64,000 bases of DNA from Thiomonas arsenitoxydans (GTDB lineage: Bacteria; Pseudomonadota; Gammaproteobacteria; Burkholderiales; Burkholderiaceae_C), in the NCBI RefSeq assembly GCF_000253115.1, contig NC_014145.1:1674001-1738000 (forward strand), written 5' to 3'. The stretch's first letter is position 1. Each line of letters opens with the position of its first letter. Of the stretch, positions 31,831-39,372 are shown piece by piece. A program made the position numbers and the translations under genes. The notes under the pieces are model-generated. The model worked only from the letters and a program-made list of their open reading frames with translations. It was not told the origin of the DNA and did no database searches.

Positions 31831-32277
31831 CTAGGCGCGGGAGATCGGCGCGGGGACGACGCGCGCGGTGATGGCGATATGGGCGATGCGGCGGTGGGCG
31901 ATGCGCACAGGCGGCAGGATGGCCGCCTTACACGTCAAGGCTTGCAGACGCGGCACGACCACGGCACGCAGTGCAGCGGCCACGCCTACGGCATCGATTG
32001 TCGCGCGTAGGGCTGAAGCGATCAGAGCGACGTTGGCGCGCGCAAACTCGCGCGCCTGACGCGCAAAAAAGCGTGGGACACCGGCGGAGGTTTCTGCCGC
32101 CGCAATGAGGATAACGAGTAGCGCGATGATCGCCCAAGCCGCACCGGCCAAGATCGCCCCGTTTCCAGCAATCACACCCATGCCAACGCCAGCCCCCAAC
32201 ACCGCCCCTAGGATAGGACGGTGCTTCACGATGGGCCGCTCCAATGCGGCGCGCAAAATCACGGGGCTAATCAACAT
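31831..32277 (-). CDS. Hypothetical small membrane protein
   Basis: A 148-residue frame with two adjacent hydrophobic stretches (GAVLGAGVGMGVIAGNGAIL and AGAAWAIIALLVILIAAAET) followed by a basic, Ala/Arg-rich tail. No family recognised. The high-GC tail may be a non-coding artefact. Confidence 0.35.
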   Translation of the reverse strand: MLISPVILRAALERPIVKHRPILGAVLGAGVGMGVIAGNGAILAGAAWAIIALLVILIAAAETSAGVPRFFARQAREFARANVALIASALRATIDAVGVAAALRAVVVPRLQALTCKAAILPPVRIAHRRIAHIAITARVVPAPISRA

Positions 32278-32357
32278 GCGCTAAATGTAGTGCATGGTCT
32301 TGGTCCAGGCAACTACAGGTAGTGTTTCGATCAGTGTTTTGTTGGTTTTTTCAATCT

Positions 32358-32468
32358 GGGCAAGGTAAGCCTAGGTTTCACCCGGCGCTTGCGCGGCGGA
32401 CGTCACCGGCTCATTTGGTCAGGCTGTGCCCGACACCCTGTTTGTCTTGCGATTCGGCACTGCGTTTC
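32358..32468 (+). other. Candidate oriT, copy B (inverted partner of 28623-28733)
   Basis: On the plus strand this begins GGGCAAGGTAAGCCTAGGTT, runs through CCCGACACCCTG and ends TCGGCACTGCGTTTC. It matches the reverse complement of 28623-28733 with two single-base indels and scattered substitutions. No mob gene follows it. The pair brackets the replication gene block, so recombination between them would invert that block. Confidence 0.5.
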
Positions 32469-32615
32469 GCGGCGTTCTTTTGGAGTCAGGGCCATCCTCG
32501 ATGCGGGTGTCATGCACCGCATCGATCCCTCGTGCCCCGCTGATCAGATCTGCCGAGAGTGCGGCCGCCGTGACCGCTTGGGACAACTCTTCGCACAGAT
32601 TTGCAAGCGGTAAGC

Positions 32616-33560
32616 TCAGGGATGCATTTTGAACGACATGTCGGCGATCGATTCGGTGGCAACCGCCATAGCCTGTCGCGTCTGGGGTTGAAAGATCAGC
32701 ACCGCGCTGGGGGTCGACAGCAGGTATATCCCAGCAATATCCTTGCCGTCCTTCAAATGCACGTCGATGATTTGTTGCGCGGGAGACGTGGCGGGCGGGG
32801 TTTTTACCATTGGAGCCGTGGGAGAACAACCCATGGCTGCGCCGTGGGTATCCTGGCAAAGCAGGGCCGTGCCCGAAGCGATGCCAATGACTACGGGCAT
32901 CGAAAGTACCAGCGCCACGACGATCAGCGCCAGCGCTGCAAGCAGGGCGGACAGCGGTTGGAACAACACGCCGATGCCGATTGCCAAAACGGTCCTCCAA
33001 CCCTTCCCTCGCAGGGCTTCCTTGGCCTTTGCCAACTGCCCAGTGAATTGCTCCCACTTCTGCTGCCCACGCCAAGGCTTCTTGGCATCCGCGGCTGGCT
33101 GCTGACTCTTATGGAAAAGAACGCTCAGGAGGAAGAATGCGGCAAGACCGATGATGAGCGCAAACGCAGCCGTTCCCAGCCAGTTACTGAGCCACTGCTG
33201 GGAGAACAGATGGCCGAAGAATGTGAGTGGATTGTTGTTAATGTCGACGGCAATCTTGGTGATCAGCGGCAGGAGGTACAGCATGCCGATGGAGGACAGG
33301 TCCAGCAGATCGATCTGACCCTTGTACAGCGACGAATGGGGAATGCCCAGATGGCTCTCCACGGCCATCGAAACACCGAACCCGATCAGGCACAGGGCGA
33401 TGTAGATGATCGGAAGAACGAGGGCGAATTTAGCCAGGACGCTTGTTTCCGAACGAGGTGGTCTGGCGGTTGTTTGTTTTGCATCGGAAGAAGAGGGCGT
33501 TGGAATCGGTGCGGTTGCAGGGGCGCATGCAGCGTGCGGTTGTTTGTGTGCTGTCGTCAT
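32616..33560 (-). CDS. Element-borne multi-pass membrane protein
   Basis: A 314-residue protein with a Pro/Thr-rich cytoplasmic N-terminus (about 1-40) and four or five hydrophobic segments (FALVLPIIYIALCLIGFGVS, LSSIGMLYLLPLITKIAV, FALIIGLAAFFLLSVLFH, LSALLAALALIVVALVLSMP). The C-terminal soluble domain includes IIDVHLKDGKDIAGIYLLST. It begins with ATG 33560. I do not recognise the family. It lies between the replication module and the quorum-sensing module, so it could be conjugation-related or an immunity protein. Confidence 0.6.
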   Translation of the reverse strand: MTTAHKQPHAACAPATAPIPTPSSSDAKQTTARPPRSETSVLAKFALVLPIIYIALCLIGFGVSMAVESHLGIPHSSLYKGQIDLLDLSSIGMLYLLPLITKIAVDINNNPLTFFGHLFSQQWLSNWLGTAAFALIIGLAAFFLLSVLFHKSQQPAADAKKPWRGQQKWEQFTGQLAKAKEALRGKGWRTVLAIGIGVLFQPLSALLAALALIVVALVLSMPVVIGIASGTALLCQDTHGAAMGCSPTAPMVKTPPATSPAQQIIDVHLKDGKDIAGIYLLSTPSAVLIFQPQTRQAMAVATESIADMSFKMHP

Positions 33561-33584
33561 TAATGGGTCCAGAACGAAAACGCC

Positions 33585-33830
33585 TCAATGGCCGTGCGCT
33601 TGCACGAGCAACTGCCACTCAATCCTGCCGCGCCCTGCGGGATGCTGATGATGGTTTTGCTGCGGCAGCGTATGCCCCTGCGCAATGCCAATCTCGTCCC
33701 CGCACACAACGCAACGATAGATGCCGGCGTACGGCGCAACGATGCCGGGCGGGTGTTTTTGATCGAATGCGTTGTTACTGTCCTGGCGGAGGTGGATTGC
33801 ATATTTGAAGGATGCCATCGTGGATTCCAT
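33585..33830 (-). CDS. Small putative zinc-binding protein ('protein L'-like)
   Basis: An 81-residue protein starting at ATG 33830 (a second Met at 33818). It contains FKYAIHLRQDSNNAFDQ, APYAGIYRCVVCGDEIG and LPQQNHHQHP, a pattern I recall from small proteins annotated 'protein L' on accessory elements. The CxxC plus several His suggest a zinc site. A lux-box-like palindrome lies 144 bp upstream, so it may belong to the quorum-sensing regulon. Function unknown. Confidence 0.6.
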   Translation of the reverse strand: MESTMASFKYAIHLRQDSNNAFDQKHPPGIVAPYAGIYRCVVCGDEIGIAQGHTLPQQNHHQHPAGRGRIEWQLLVQAHGH

Positions 33831-33973
33831 CGATGTTAGATAAATAAGGCGAAGTTCTGCAGGCTGCGAGCTGATCAATCTGTGCGATGAAAAAGCATCG
33901 GCTGCCAAGAGCTGCCCTTGACGCTCGGCAACGAAAACCATCTATGCTATTTTGAGCAGCACGATACAGCCAG

Positions 33974-33989
33974 CTGTCAATCTTGACAG
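33974..33989. promoter_or_regulatory. Lux-box-like palindrome 1
   Basis: CTGTCA-ATCT-TGACAG, with the same TGTCA-N4-TGACA half-sites as the two other copies near luxR and luxI. It lies past the end of luxR and 144 bp upstream of the small protein at 33585-33830. Binding by the local LuxR is inferred from the shared sequence. Confidence 0.65.
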
Positions 33990-34059
33990 GGCGTACAAGA
34001 TGTCTCTCGAAGGTTCTAAAACCACCGCCTCCGTGTTGTTCCAGGAATGGTTGGTGCGA

Positions 34060-34773
34060 TCAGCCCAGCATTCCCAGCATTCCCGCTCGAATGACCGCTG
34101 CGGTCTTGTTCGGCGCGTGCAGCTTGGCGATTGCATTGGCAATGTGGAAGTTCGCCGTGCGCTCGGAGATGTTGAGGATGTCGGCGATCTCCGATGCCGT
34201 CTTGCCATCCGCGGTCCAGCGCAGCACCTCGATCTCCCGGTCGGTGAGCGGAGCTGTTACTGCGGGCATTAGTTTGGCCGTAAGAATGCGCGACATGCCC
34301 AGATGCACCATCTGCGTCAGCCAAGCCAACTGCATCTCTTTATCGCGCAGTTCGATCTCGGAGATTGGCTCCCCCGATCGTGACACCGACAACAGGCCCA
34401 TGGTGCTGTTCACGTCCCGGCTGGATTGCGCCCAGCCAACACACAAGCCGAACGAGCGGGCTTCTTCCCAGAGATCGCGACTCGAGGCGAAGAACGCGTC
34501 CGACCAAACGACGGGCTGCAGGGAATGCGTGCCATGGCGGACAGTCGGGTCAACGGCGAGATAGCCCTTCTCAGTGTAGCGATTCTCCCAGGCGCGCGGA
34601 TAATTGGTCAGCAATACCACCTTAGGCCTGGAGACCGGTAACGGCATGCGCAGTCCATAGGAACAGTGGTCGAATCCTAGGGAGTGGACCATTGAGACCA
34701 CGATCTCGAACAACTGCGCGTCACACGTGATCGTCTGCAGCGCATGGAGTTGGTGTTCTTGCCATCCCTTCAC
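34060..34773 (-). CDS. LuxR-family AHL-responsive regulator
   Basis: A 237-residue quorum-sensing regulator. The N-terminal autoinducer-binding domain includes HSLGFDHCSYGLRMPLP, NYPRAWENRYTEKGYLAVDP and PVVWSD (the conserved Trp, Tyr, Asp and Pro positions of LuxR sensors). The C-terminal LuxR helix-turn-helix is LTDREIEVLRWTADGKTASE then NISERTANFHIANAIAKL. I chose GTG 34773 because AGGAG lies 8-12 nt upstream and the protein then starts KGWQEHQLHAL like its family; an ATG at 34812 would overlap the lux box. It is divergent from the DUF4902-like gene and luxI. Confidence 0.92.
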   Translation of the reverse strand: MKGWQEHQLHALQTITCDAQLFEIVVSMVHSLGFDHCSYGLRMPLPVSRPKVVLLTNYPRAWENRYTEKGYLAVDPTVRHGTHSLQPVVWSDAFFASSRDLWEEARSFGLCVGWAQSSRDVNSTMGLLSVSRSGEPISEIELRDKEMQLAWLTQMVHLGMSRILTAKLMPAVTAPLTDREIEVLRWTADGKTASEIADILNISERTANFHIANAIAKLHAPNKTAAVIRAGMLGMLG

Positions 34774-34805
34774 GGCCTTCTCCTGCAGACAGTTCTTGTG
34801 GCGGA

Positions 34806-34821
34806 CTGTCATATTTGACAC
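34806..34821. promoter_or_regulatory. Lux-box-like palindrome 2 in the luxR/DUF4902-like divergent promoter
   Basis: CTGTCA-TATT-TGACAC, 33 bp upstream of the luxR start and 65 bp upstream of the divergent gene at 34886. It could serve both. The final base breaks the outer pair; the TGTCA/TGACA half-sites are exact. Confidence 0.65.
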
Positions 34822-34885
34822 TATCCCAGCATTGTGTCGTCATGTAACGTGCGTCTCCCTTCGAACTCTGTTGAGGACGACAACC

Positions 34886-35323
34886 ATGATGCATGCAATT
34901 TCCACTGACGGGCTTGCATTAGCCCGGGCACCCATGATGACCCTTTCGGATGACGGCCTGATCCGTCTCACCGTTGAAGCCCTAAGGACGATCCCTTTCA
35001 TCCATCTGCTGTCCGGGTTGGATGAACACAACGGATCTCCTCCCACCTTTGAAGGTGCCAGTCTGGACCCGATCTCCGGCTACACCGAATGGGTGAGTAC
35101 GACATCCCCGGTCATCACTCTCGGCTGGGATTGGTGGCTGGATGCCTCTGCGATGCCGTTCATCTATACCCATGTCGGCGAACCCCGAAGCAATGTGATG
35201 ATTGAGGATGCTCAGCACCGCGACCTGGGCAGACGCAAGACCGATGCGACGCTGGAGACGCTGATCTCAACGTTGTCCTGGCAAGCTGCTGTCGCGGAGC
35301 ATATTCGTTCACGTTACGCATGA
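34886..35323 (+). CDS. DUF4902-like conserved protein in the quorum-sensing locus
   Basis: A 145-residue protein starting MMHAISTDG with TTGAGGA just upstream. It contains LIRLTVEALRTIPFIHLLSG, ISGYTEWVSTTSPVITLGWD and PRSNVMIEDAQHRDLG, which resemble the DUF4902 family that I recall beside luxI/luxR pairs in Burkholderiales. The family name is from memory and tentative. Its place between luxR and luxI, each behind a lux box, suggests a modulator of the circuit. Confidence 0.65.
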   Translation: MMHAISTDGLALARAPMMTLSDDGLIRLTVEALRTIPFIHLLSGLDEHNGSPPTFEGASLDPISGYTEWVSTTSPVITLGWDWWLDASAMPFIYTHVGEPRSNVMIEDAQHRDLGRRKTDATLETLISTLSWQAAVAEHIRSRYA

Positions 35324-35327
35324 TGGC

Positions 35328-35343
35328 CTGTCAGATCTGACAG
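35328..35343. promoter_or_regulatory. Lux-box-like palindrome 3 upstream of luxI
   Basis: CTGTCAGATCTGACAG is a perfect 16-bp palindrome ending 64 bp before the luxI start. It is the best of the three copies and the natural site for LuxR activation of luxI (positive feedback). Confidence 0.75.
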
Positions 35344-35407
35344 TTACGCGTGCGTGTTGGCGCAGGTTGAATACATCCTCCAAGTATCGATGCCAATTGG
35401 AGGTGGT

Positions 35408-35962
35408 ATGCAGATCGTGTCAGGATCCCCGGCGCAGCTTCAACAGGGCTTGCACGCCAGCGTCGGGCGCTATCGCCATCGGGTGTTTGTAGAGAAGCTC
35501 GGCTGGGACGTGCCCTCTCAGGAGGGCATTGAAGCCGACCAGTTCGATCGCCCGGATACCGTCTATGTTGTCGGCCGAGATGATCAGGGGCATGTCTGTG
35601 GCTGTGCTCGGTTACTGCCCACCACCCGACCCTATCTTCTGGGCGAGGTGTTCCCGCAGTTGTTGAGCGGCCTCGCCCCGCCTGCATCCCCCGATGTCTG
35701 GGAGTTGTCGCGATTTGCGGCCACAGATTTCAACAGCGAGGCCACCTCTGCGCTGGGAAAGATGTCCTCAGAAGCGGCTATTGAATTGATGTGCGCGTCG
35801 ATTGCTTGCGCCGCTGAGCAAGGTGCCAAGCGGCTGATTATGGTGACGAATATCGGGGTGGAAAGATTGCTGCGGAGAGCTGGCTTTCAAGCACACCGCG
35901 CGGGGCCACCTATGATTATTGATGGGCATCCGATTTTTGCCTGCTGGGTTTTGTGCGCGTAA
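35408..35962 (+). CDS. LuxI-family acyl-homoserine lactone synthase
   Basis: A 184-residue autoinducer synthase. Conserved elements are RYRHRVFVEKLGWDVP (N-terminal Arg, Phe, Trp), EADQFDRPDTVYVVGRDD, GCARLLPTTRPYLLGEVFP and VWELSRFAATDF (Glu-X-X-Arg). Start ATG 35408 follows GGAGG at 5 nt spacing; the frame opens upstream at 35354 without one. It makes an AHL from S-adenosylmethionine and an acyl donor. The acyl chain cannot be predicted here. The biosynthetic operon starts 117 bp downstream on the same strand. Confidence 0.95.
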   Translation: MQIVSGSPAQLQQGLHASVGRYRHRVFVEKLGWDVPSQEGIEADQFDRPDTVYVVGRDDQGHVCGCARLLPTTRPYLLGEVFPQLLSGLAPPASPDVWELSRFAATDFNSEATSALGKMSSEAAIELMCASIACAAEQGAKRLIMVTNIGVERLLRRAGFQAHRAGPPMIIDGHPIFACWVLCA

Positions 35963-36079
35963 ATAGTTGCCCCTAGATTATGGCTTAACGCGCCATTATG
36001 GAACCATATCAAATTCTAAGAATAAAACAAATTCTGATTTCTTTTCTCGATTGTGTTTTCAAAAGTAGGAATTTGTCTG
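35963..36079. other. AT-rich gap between luxI and the biosynthetic operon
   Basis: 117 bp, clearly more AT-rich than the chromosome. It contains the inverted repeat TATGG-AA-CCATA (35997-36008) but no TGTCA-N4-TGACA site and no evident terminator. The operon may therefore be read through from the luxI promoter or have its own promoter here. Confidence 0.45.
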
Positions 36080-37129
36080 ATGATGTTTAGAACTCGAAAG
36101 CGAGTCACACTCGACGACCCCAGCCTAGCGCGTGTCGCGCTGACCCCACAGATGCTGGACTATGATCGTTTCGCTGGTCGTGGGAAATCCCAGTATCTTC
36201 CATATGTTATGAGCTTCAATGCTGCCGATTTCCATTCTGCGGCGATCAATACCGACCAGCTAGGCTTTCGTTTCGCGCATGATGCCAAAGGTAATGCGCT
36301 AAGCGTCGGAACACTGGACGTTTCCGAGCCCAAGTCTGTGAATCTACTGATTGGAGCCTCACCCGCTCTGGGCTATGGCGCATCTAGCGATGCAACATCA
36401 GTGGTCAGCCGCCTGTCTGCAACGGATCCTGATGGTACTCCGTGGCTAAATTTCGCGGGGCACTGCTTCAATGCCGTGCAGGAATTGATGCTGTTCATGC
36501 TTCATTCCCACCGCTTGCCCAATGTCAAGCAAATCGTGGTAATGGGCGGCTTCAATACCCTGGTTATGGCACGGCTTCCAGAATTCATTCGGGGTGAACT
36601 TCCGCCATTCTATTTCTGTGGAGAATATTACGAAAAATTCGATGAAATCGCTGAGGATAATGGTGCCCAACTGTCACCTGCGAAGTTGCCGAAATGGCCG
36701 GCAGAAACAACTACGGTACCCCCCGTTGAGCAAACCATTGATCGCGCCTTTGAAGAGACCCTGCGTCGCCTAGCAACGTGGAAACAACTGGCGACTTCAC
36801 TGGGCGCAGAACTTTCTTTTGTGTTGCAGCCATTGGCAACCTGGGTTCGAAAACCTTGTGCGGAAGAGCAGACCTTGTTCAAGGAATTGGATCAGATTTC
36901 AAGACTCGGTACTTGGCAGCACTTGTACGGTGATATATCTGAATATTCCGTTGCAGAACGATATGCCGACAAATTGAGCACTGGCTGTCATTCATTAAAT
37001 ATTCGTTTCGGTAATTTAGTCAGTGACTTGCGACAGCGTCCGACCGGAGAATGGCTTTTCGTGGATCGCGCTCATTTCACCGATCTTGGCAACGATGTCG
37101 TGGCACGCGCCATCCATCAGAACTTATAA
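36080..37129 (+). CDS. SGNH-like protein ('inducer of phenazine A'-like), first gene of the operon
   Basis: A 349-residue protein. LLIGASPALGYGASSDATSV near residue 88 resembles a block I SGNH motif (GxSxxxG), VVMGGFNTL resembles block III, and DRAHFTDLGNDVVARAI near the C-terminus supplies the DxxH of block V. I recall similar proteins annotated as 'inducer of phenazine A'; that name is from memory and implies no function here. It may be an esterase or acyltransferase. Start ATG 36080 has AGGA 9-13 nt upstream; a GTG at 36053 is possible. It heads the operon, 21 bp before the 31-residue peptide gene. Confidence 0.7.
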   Translation: MMFRTRKRVTLDDPSLARVALTPQMLDYDRFAGRGKSQYLPYVMSFNAADFHSAAINTDQLGFRFAHDAKGNALSVGTLDVSEPKSVNLLIGASPALGYGASSDATSVVSRLSATDPDGTPWLNFAGHCFNAVQELMLFMLHSHRLPNVKQIVVMGGFNTLVMARLPEFIRGELPPFYFCGEYYEKFDEIAEDNGAQLSPAKLPKWPAETTTVPPVEQTIDRAFEETLRRLATWKQLATSLGAELSFVLQPLATWVRKPCAEEQTLFKELDQISRLGTWQHLYGDISEYSVAERYADKLSTGCHSLNIRFGNLVSDLRQRPTGEWLFVDRAHFTDLGNDVVARAIHQNL

Positions 37130-37150
37130 GATAAACACTGGAGAATTTAT

Positions 37151-37246
37151 ATGTTTAATCGAATCCTCAAGGTACTTGGTTCGCTGTTCACGAAAAAGAA
37201 GAAAGCCAAGAAAAAAAATAACTCGTCCATCTATCCGATGTACTAA
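37151..37246 (+). CDS. 31-residue cationic peptide, candidate biosynthetic precursor or carrier
   Basis: A short frame with GGAG 7 nt before the ATG. It starts MFNRILKVLGSLFTKKKK, continues AKKKNN and ends SSIYPMY. The N-terminal 14 residues could form an amphipathic helix, the middle is nearly all Lys and the tail is polar and aromatic. Its TAA overlaps the ATG of the diiron oxidase gene (TAATG), so the two are translationally coupled. I do not recognise it. It has no Cys and does not look like a classic bacteriocin. Possible roles are a RiPP precursor with a C-terminal core, a scaffold extended by the ATP-grasp enzymes, or a membrane-binding regulator. Confidence 0.65.
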   Translation: MFNRILKVLGSLFTKKKKAKKKNNSSIYPMY

Positions 37247-39372
37247 TGAATACTAATCGGCAAATATTTTCCAACTTCCTGGGAGCCCAGGCGAGGGAAG
37301 AGGTTAGGCGGATTTTCGCGCCTGCAGCCGTCCGAGCCCGTATCACCTCGGTGCTCCCGGCTGACTTGGTGGAAGCTGACTTTGCCTGCCCGTCAACATT
37401 GGCTGCACTGGTCAGCGTGGCTCACGAACGTATTCAACCCTTGCGTGAAGGCTTTCTTAGGTTGGCCGCCTTGATCGCGATTGAGACTAATGAGCTAAAT
37501 GCCCTTGCCCTGCGCTCAAAGGCAGCGTTGGAATCGGCACCCTTTCTGATTGGCAGTCAGCACCTGATTCACTCCGTGTGCGGAAGTTGGAACAACGAAA
37601 GCCGCTACGCCATGGCCACGCTCAGGATCCACGCTGCCGATCTCGGTGTCGGCCAGCCGGGAGCTAGCCGTATTTGCCGCTACCAAGAGTTGCTGCGCCA
37701 GCATAGCCTAGCCGATGCTGGGGAGGATCTCTTGCATACCGGGGACGATCTGCGGATATCGGACGGTGCCTTCAATTTTGCCGCGCCCTTGGTGGTGCTT
37801 GGTCATTTCCCGGAATCTCTTACGGGAGAGATTCTTGGCGTTAACCTGTACCTGAGACAGTGCGGCCTGTTGCCACCTCTAGAGTTTGTCGCGAACGACG
37901 ATTGGCCCGCCATGCAGTATCTGGACCTGGGGCGCGATCCCAGTGGCAACTCCACCGATTTGCTCGAACTCGCCCAGATAGCGGTGCGGGAATTTTTAGG
38001 CGATGCGGCTGAGGTCAAGTACACGGCCGTGCGCCAGGGTTATCACTGGGCGCGGCGGCAGACTGAGGCGATGAGCCAAGCCATGCTCGCTGTGCTTGAG
38101 CGCTGGGTCGATCCCAGGGAAGCGGCCCAGCATTTGGTCAGCCGCCGTCGACTGGACGCATGCCAGTATCACGAGAAAATCCGGTTGAATGGCGTGCCAA
38201 TGCAGTCTTTGCTTAAAGATGATGGGGCGCTGCCGTTCCTCGATCACCTTGCTGCCAGTGCCTACGTGCGGGCGGGGAAACCCGAGTTGAGCCTGCTGCT
38301 GACCAGCTTGATCTCGCCTCGGGGGAAAATGTTCCGCATTTTCAACCGTGATGACATCACCGTCCTCCATCGCTGGATCTTAGGCCTACCCTACGCCGAT
38401 GCGCCGCTGCATCCGGCAGCCCATCACATGTGGAAAGATGATGATGCGTTCGCCGGGGCCGCCGGATCAATCGAAGATGGCGTTGAGGCGCAAACCCTGG
38501 TGCCGAGCATCGGCGCGCGTCAGGCCTACCCGCGTCTTTTGCACGAGGAGCTTACGCCTGCCGAGGAAATCTACGCGAGGCAATACGTGGTGCGCTGGCT
38601 CGCACGGGCCGCGCGCAACGTTGCCAAGGGGAATTGCCCGCTACCGGAGGAGTGGGTACCTGGTGTCCTGCGTCAGTGGTTACAGTGCCAGCACGAAGCC
38701 TCCAACAAGGCGATCGAGCAGGAGGATGACTTACCCTCGAGAGAGGGCGTGGTCGCAGACGTCCTTTCCCTGGCGCCGCTAACGATGATCGACGGTGCCT
38801 GGCTGGCGGGATTCGCGCATCCGGCCGTGGCCTGCTCGGGGTACGGTTGCAGGCTATTCGAAACATTCTTTGATGAGCTGGGCAACGGCATCGAGACACA
38901 AAATCATCCTGCCATCTACCGCAACCTGCTCAGGGCGCTTCATGGCGACCTACCCGCCACGGTTGATTCCGGATACGCCAATGCATCCTGCTTCAGCGAC
39001 AAGGATTTCGAACTGCCGGTGTTCTGGCTGGCGATTGGGCGTTATCCCCTGACCTATTGCGCTGAAATTCTCGGCCTGAACTTGGCAATGGAATTATCTG
39101 GCGTTGGTGGGGGCTACAGGCGAACTCACAAGGCATTGGTCGCTTATGGCTACCCCACGATGTTCGTCGACTTGCATAACTCCATTGACAACATCTCTTC
39201 CGGGCACACAGCGTGGGCTGCTGCAAGCCTAGATGCCTACCTATCGACATTTCCTCGCAGTGATAGCGCTGCAGTATGGGTACGAGTTCGTAACGGATTC
39301 GCTGCTCTGAATCTACCTAAGGGGCAAACAATGCTTGACAAAATCCGTGAGAAAGTGGAATCGCTGTTATGA
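37246..39372 (+). CDS. Two-domain haem-oxygenase-like diiron oxidase (HDO), unusual
   Basis: A 708-residue protein that appears to hold two copies of the helical 'iron-containing redox enzyme' fold. Each has an ExxGxNL-type motif (TGEILGVNLYL near residue 195, CAEILGLNLAME near 605). The second copy also has VDLHNSIDNISSGHT near 640, giving His-X3-Asp-X5-His ligand spacing expected of HDO enzymes such as UndA, BesC and SznF. At the equivalent place the first copy reads LDLGRDPSGNSTD and lacks the His ligands, so it is probably structural. HDOs cleave or N-oxygenate amino-acid-derived substrates with O2. The substrate here is unknown. It is coupled to the peptide gene upstream and overlaps the carbamoyltransferase gene by 4 nt. 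Confidence 0.75.
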   Translation: MNTNRQIFSNFLGAQAREEVRRIFAPAAVRARITSVLPADLVEADFACPSTLAALVSVAHERIQPLREGFLRLAALIAIETNELNALALRSKAALESAPFLIGSQHLIHSVCGSWNNESRYAMATLRIHAADLGVGQPGASRICRYQELLRQHSLADAGEDLLHTGDDLRISDGAFNFAAPLVVLGHFPESLTGEILGVNLYLRQCGLLPPLEFVANDDWPAMQYLDLGRDPSGNSTDLLELAQIAVREFLGDAAEVKYTAVRQGYHWARRQTEAMSQAMLAVLERWVDPREAAQHLVSRRRLDACQYHEKIRLNGVPMQSLLKDDGALPFLDHLAASAYVRAGKPELSLLLTSLISPRGKMFRIFNRDDITVLHRWILGLPYADAPLHPAAHHMWKDDDAFAGAAGSIEDGVEAQTLVPSIGARQAYPRLLHEELTPAEEIYARQYVVRWLARAARNVAKGNCPLPEEWVPGVLRQWLQCQHEASNKAIEQEDDLPSREGVVADVLSLAPLTMIDGAWLAGFAHPAVACSGYGCRLFETFFDELGNGIETQNHPAIYRNLLRALHGDLPATVDSGYANASCFSDKDFELPVFWLAIGRYPLTYCAEILGLNLAMELSGVGGGYRRTHKALVAYGYPTMFVDLHNSIDNISSGHTAWAAASLDAYLSTFPRSDSAAVWVRVRNGFAALNLPKGQTMLDKIREKVESLL

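Noticed and set aside
35997..36008. Inverted repeat TATGG-AA-CCATA upstream of the biosynthetic operon as an operator
   Set aside because: Arms are only 5 bp, it occurs once and is in an AT-rich stretch where such repeats arise easily.
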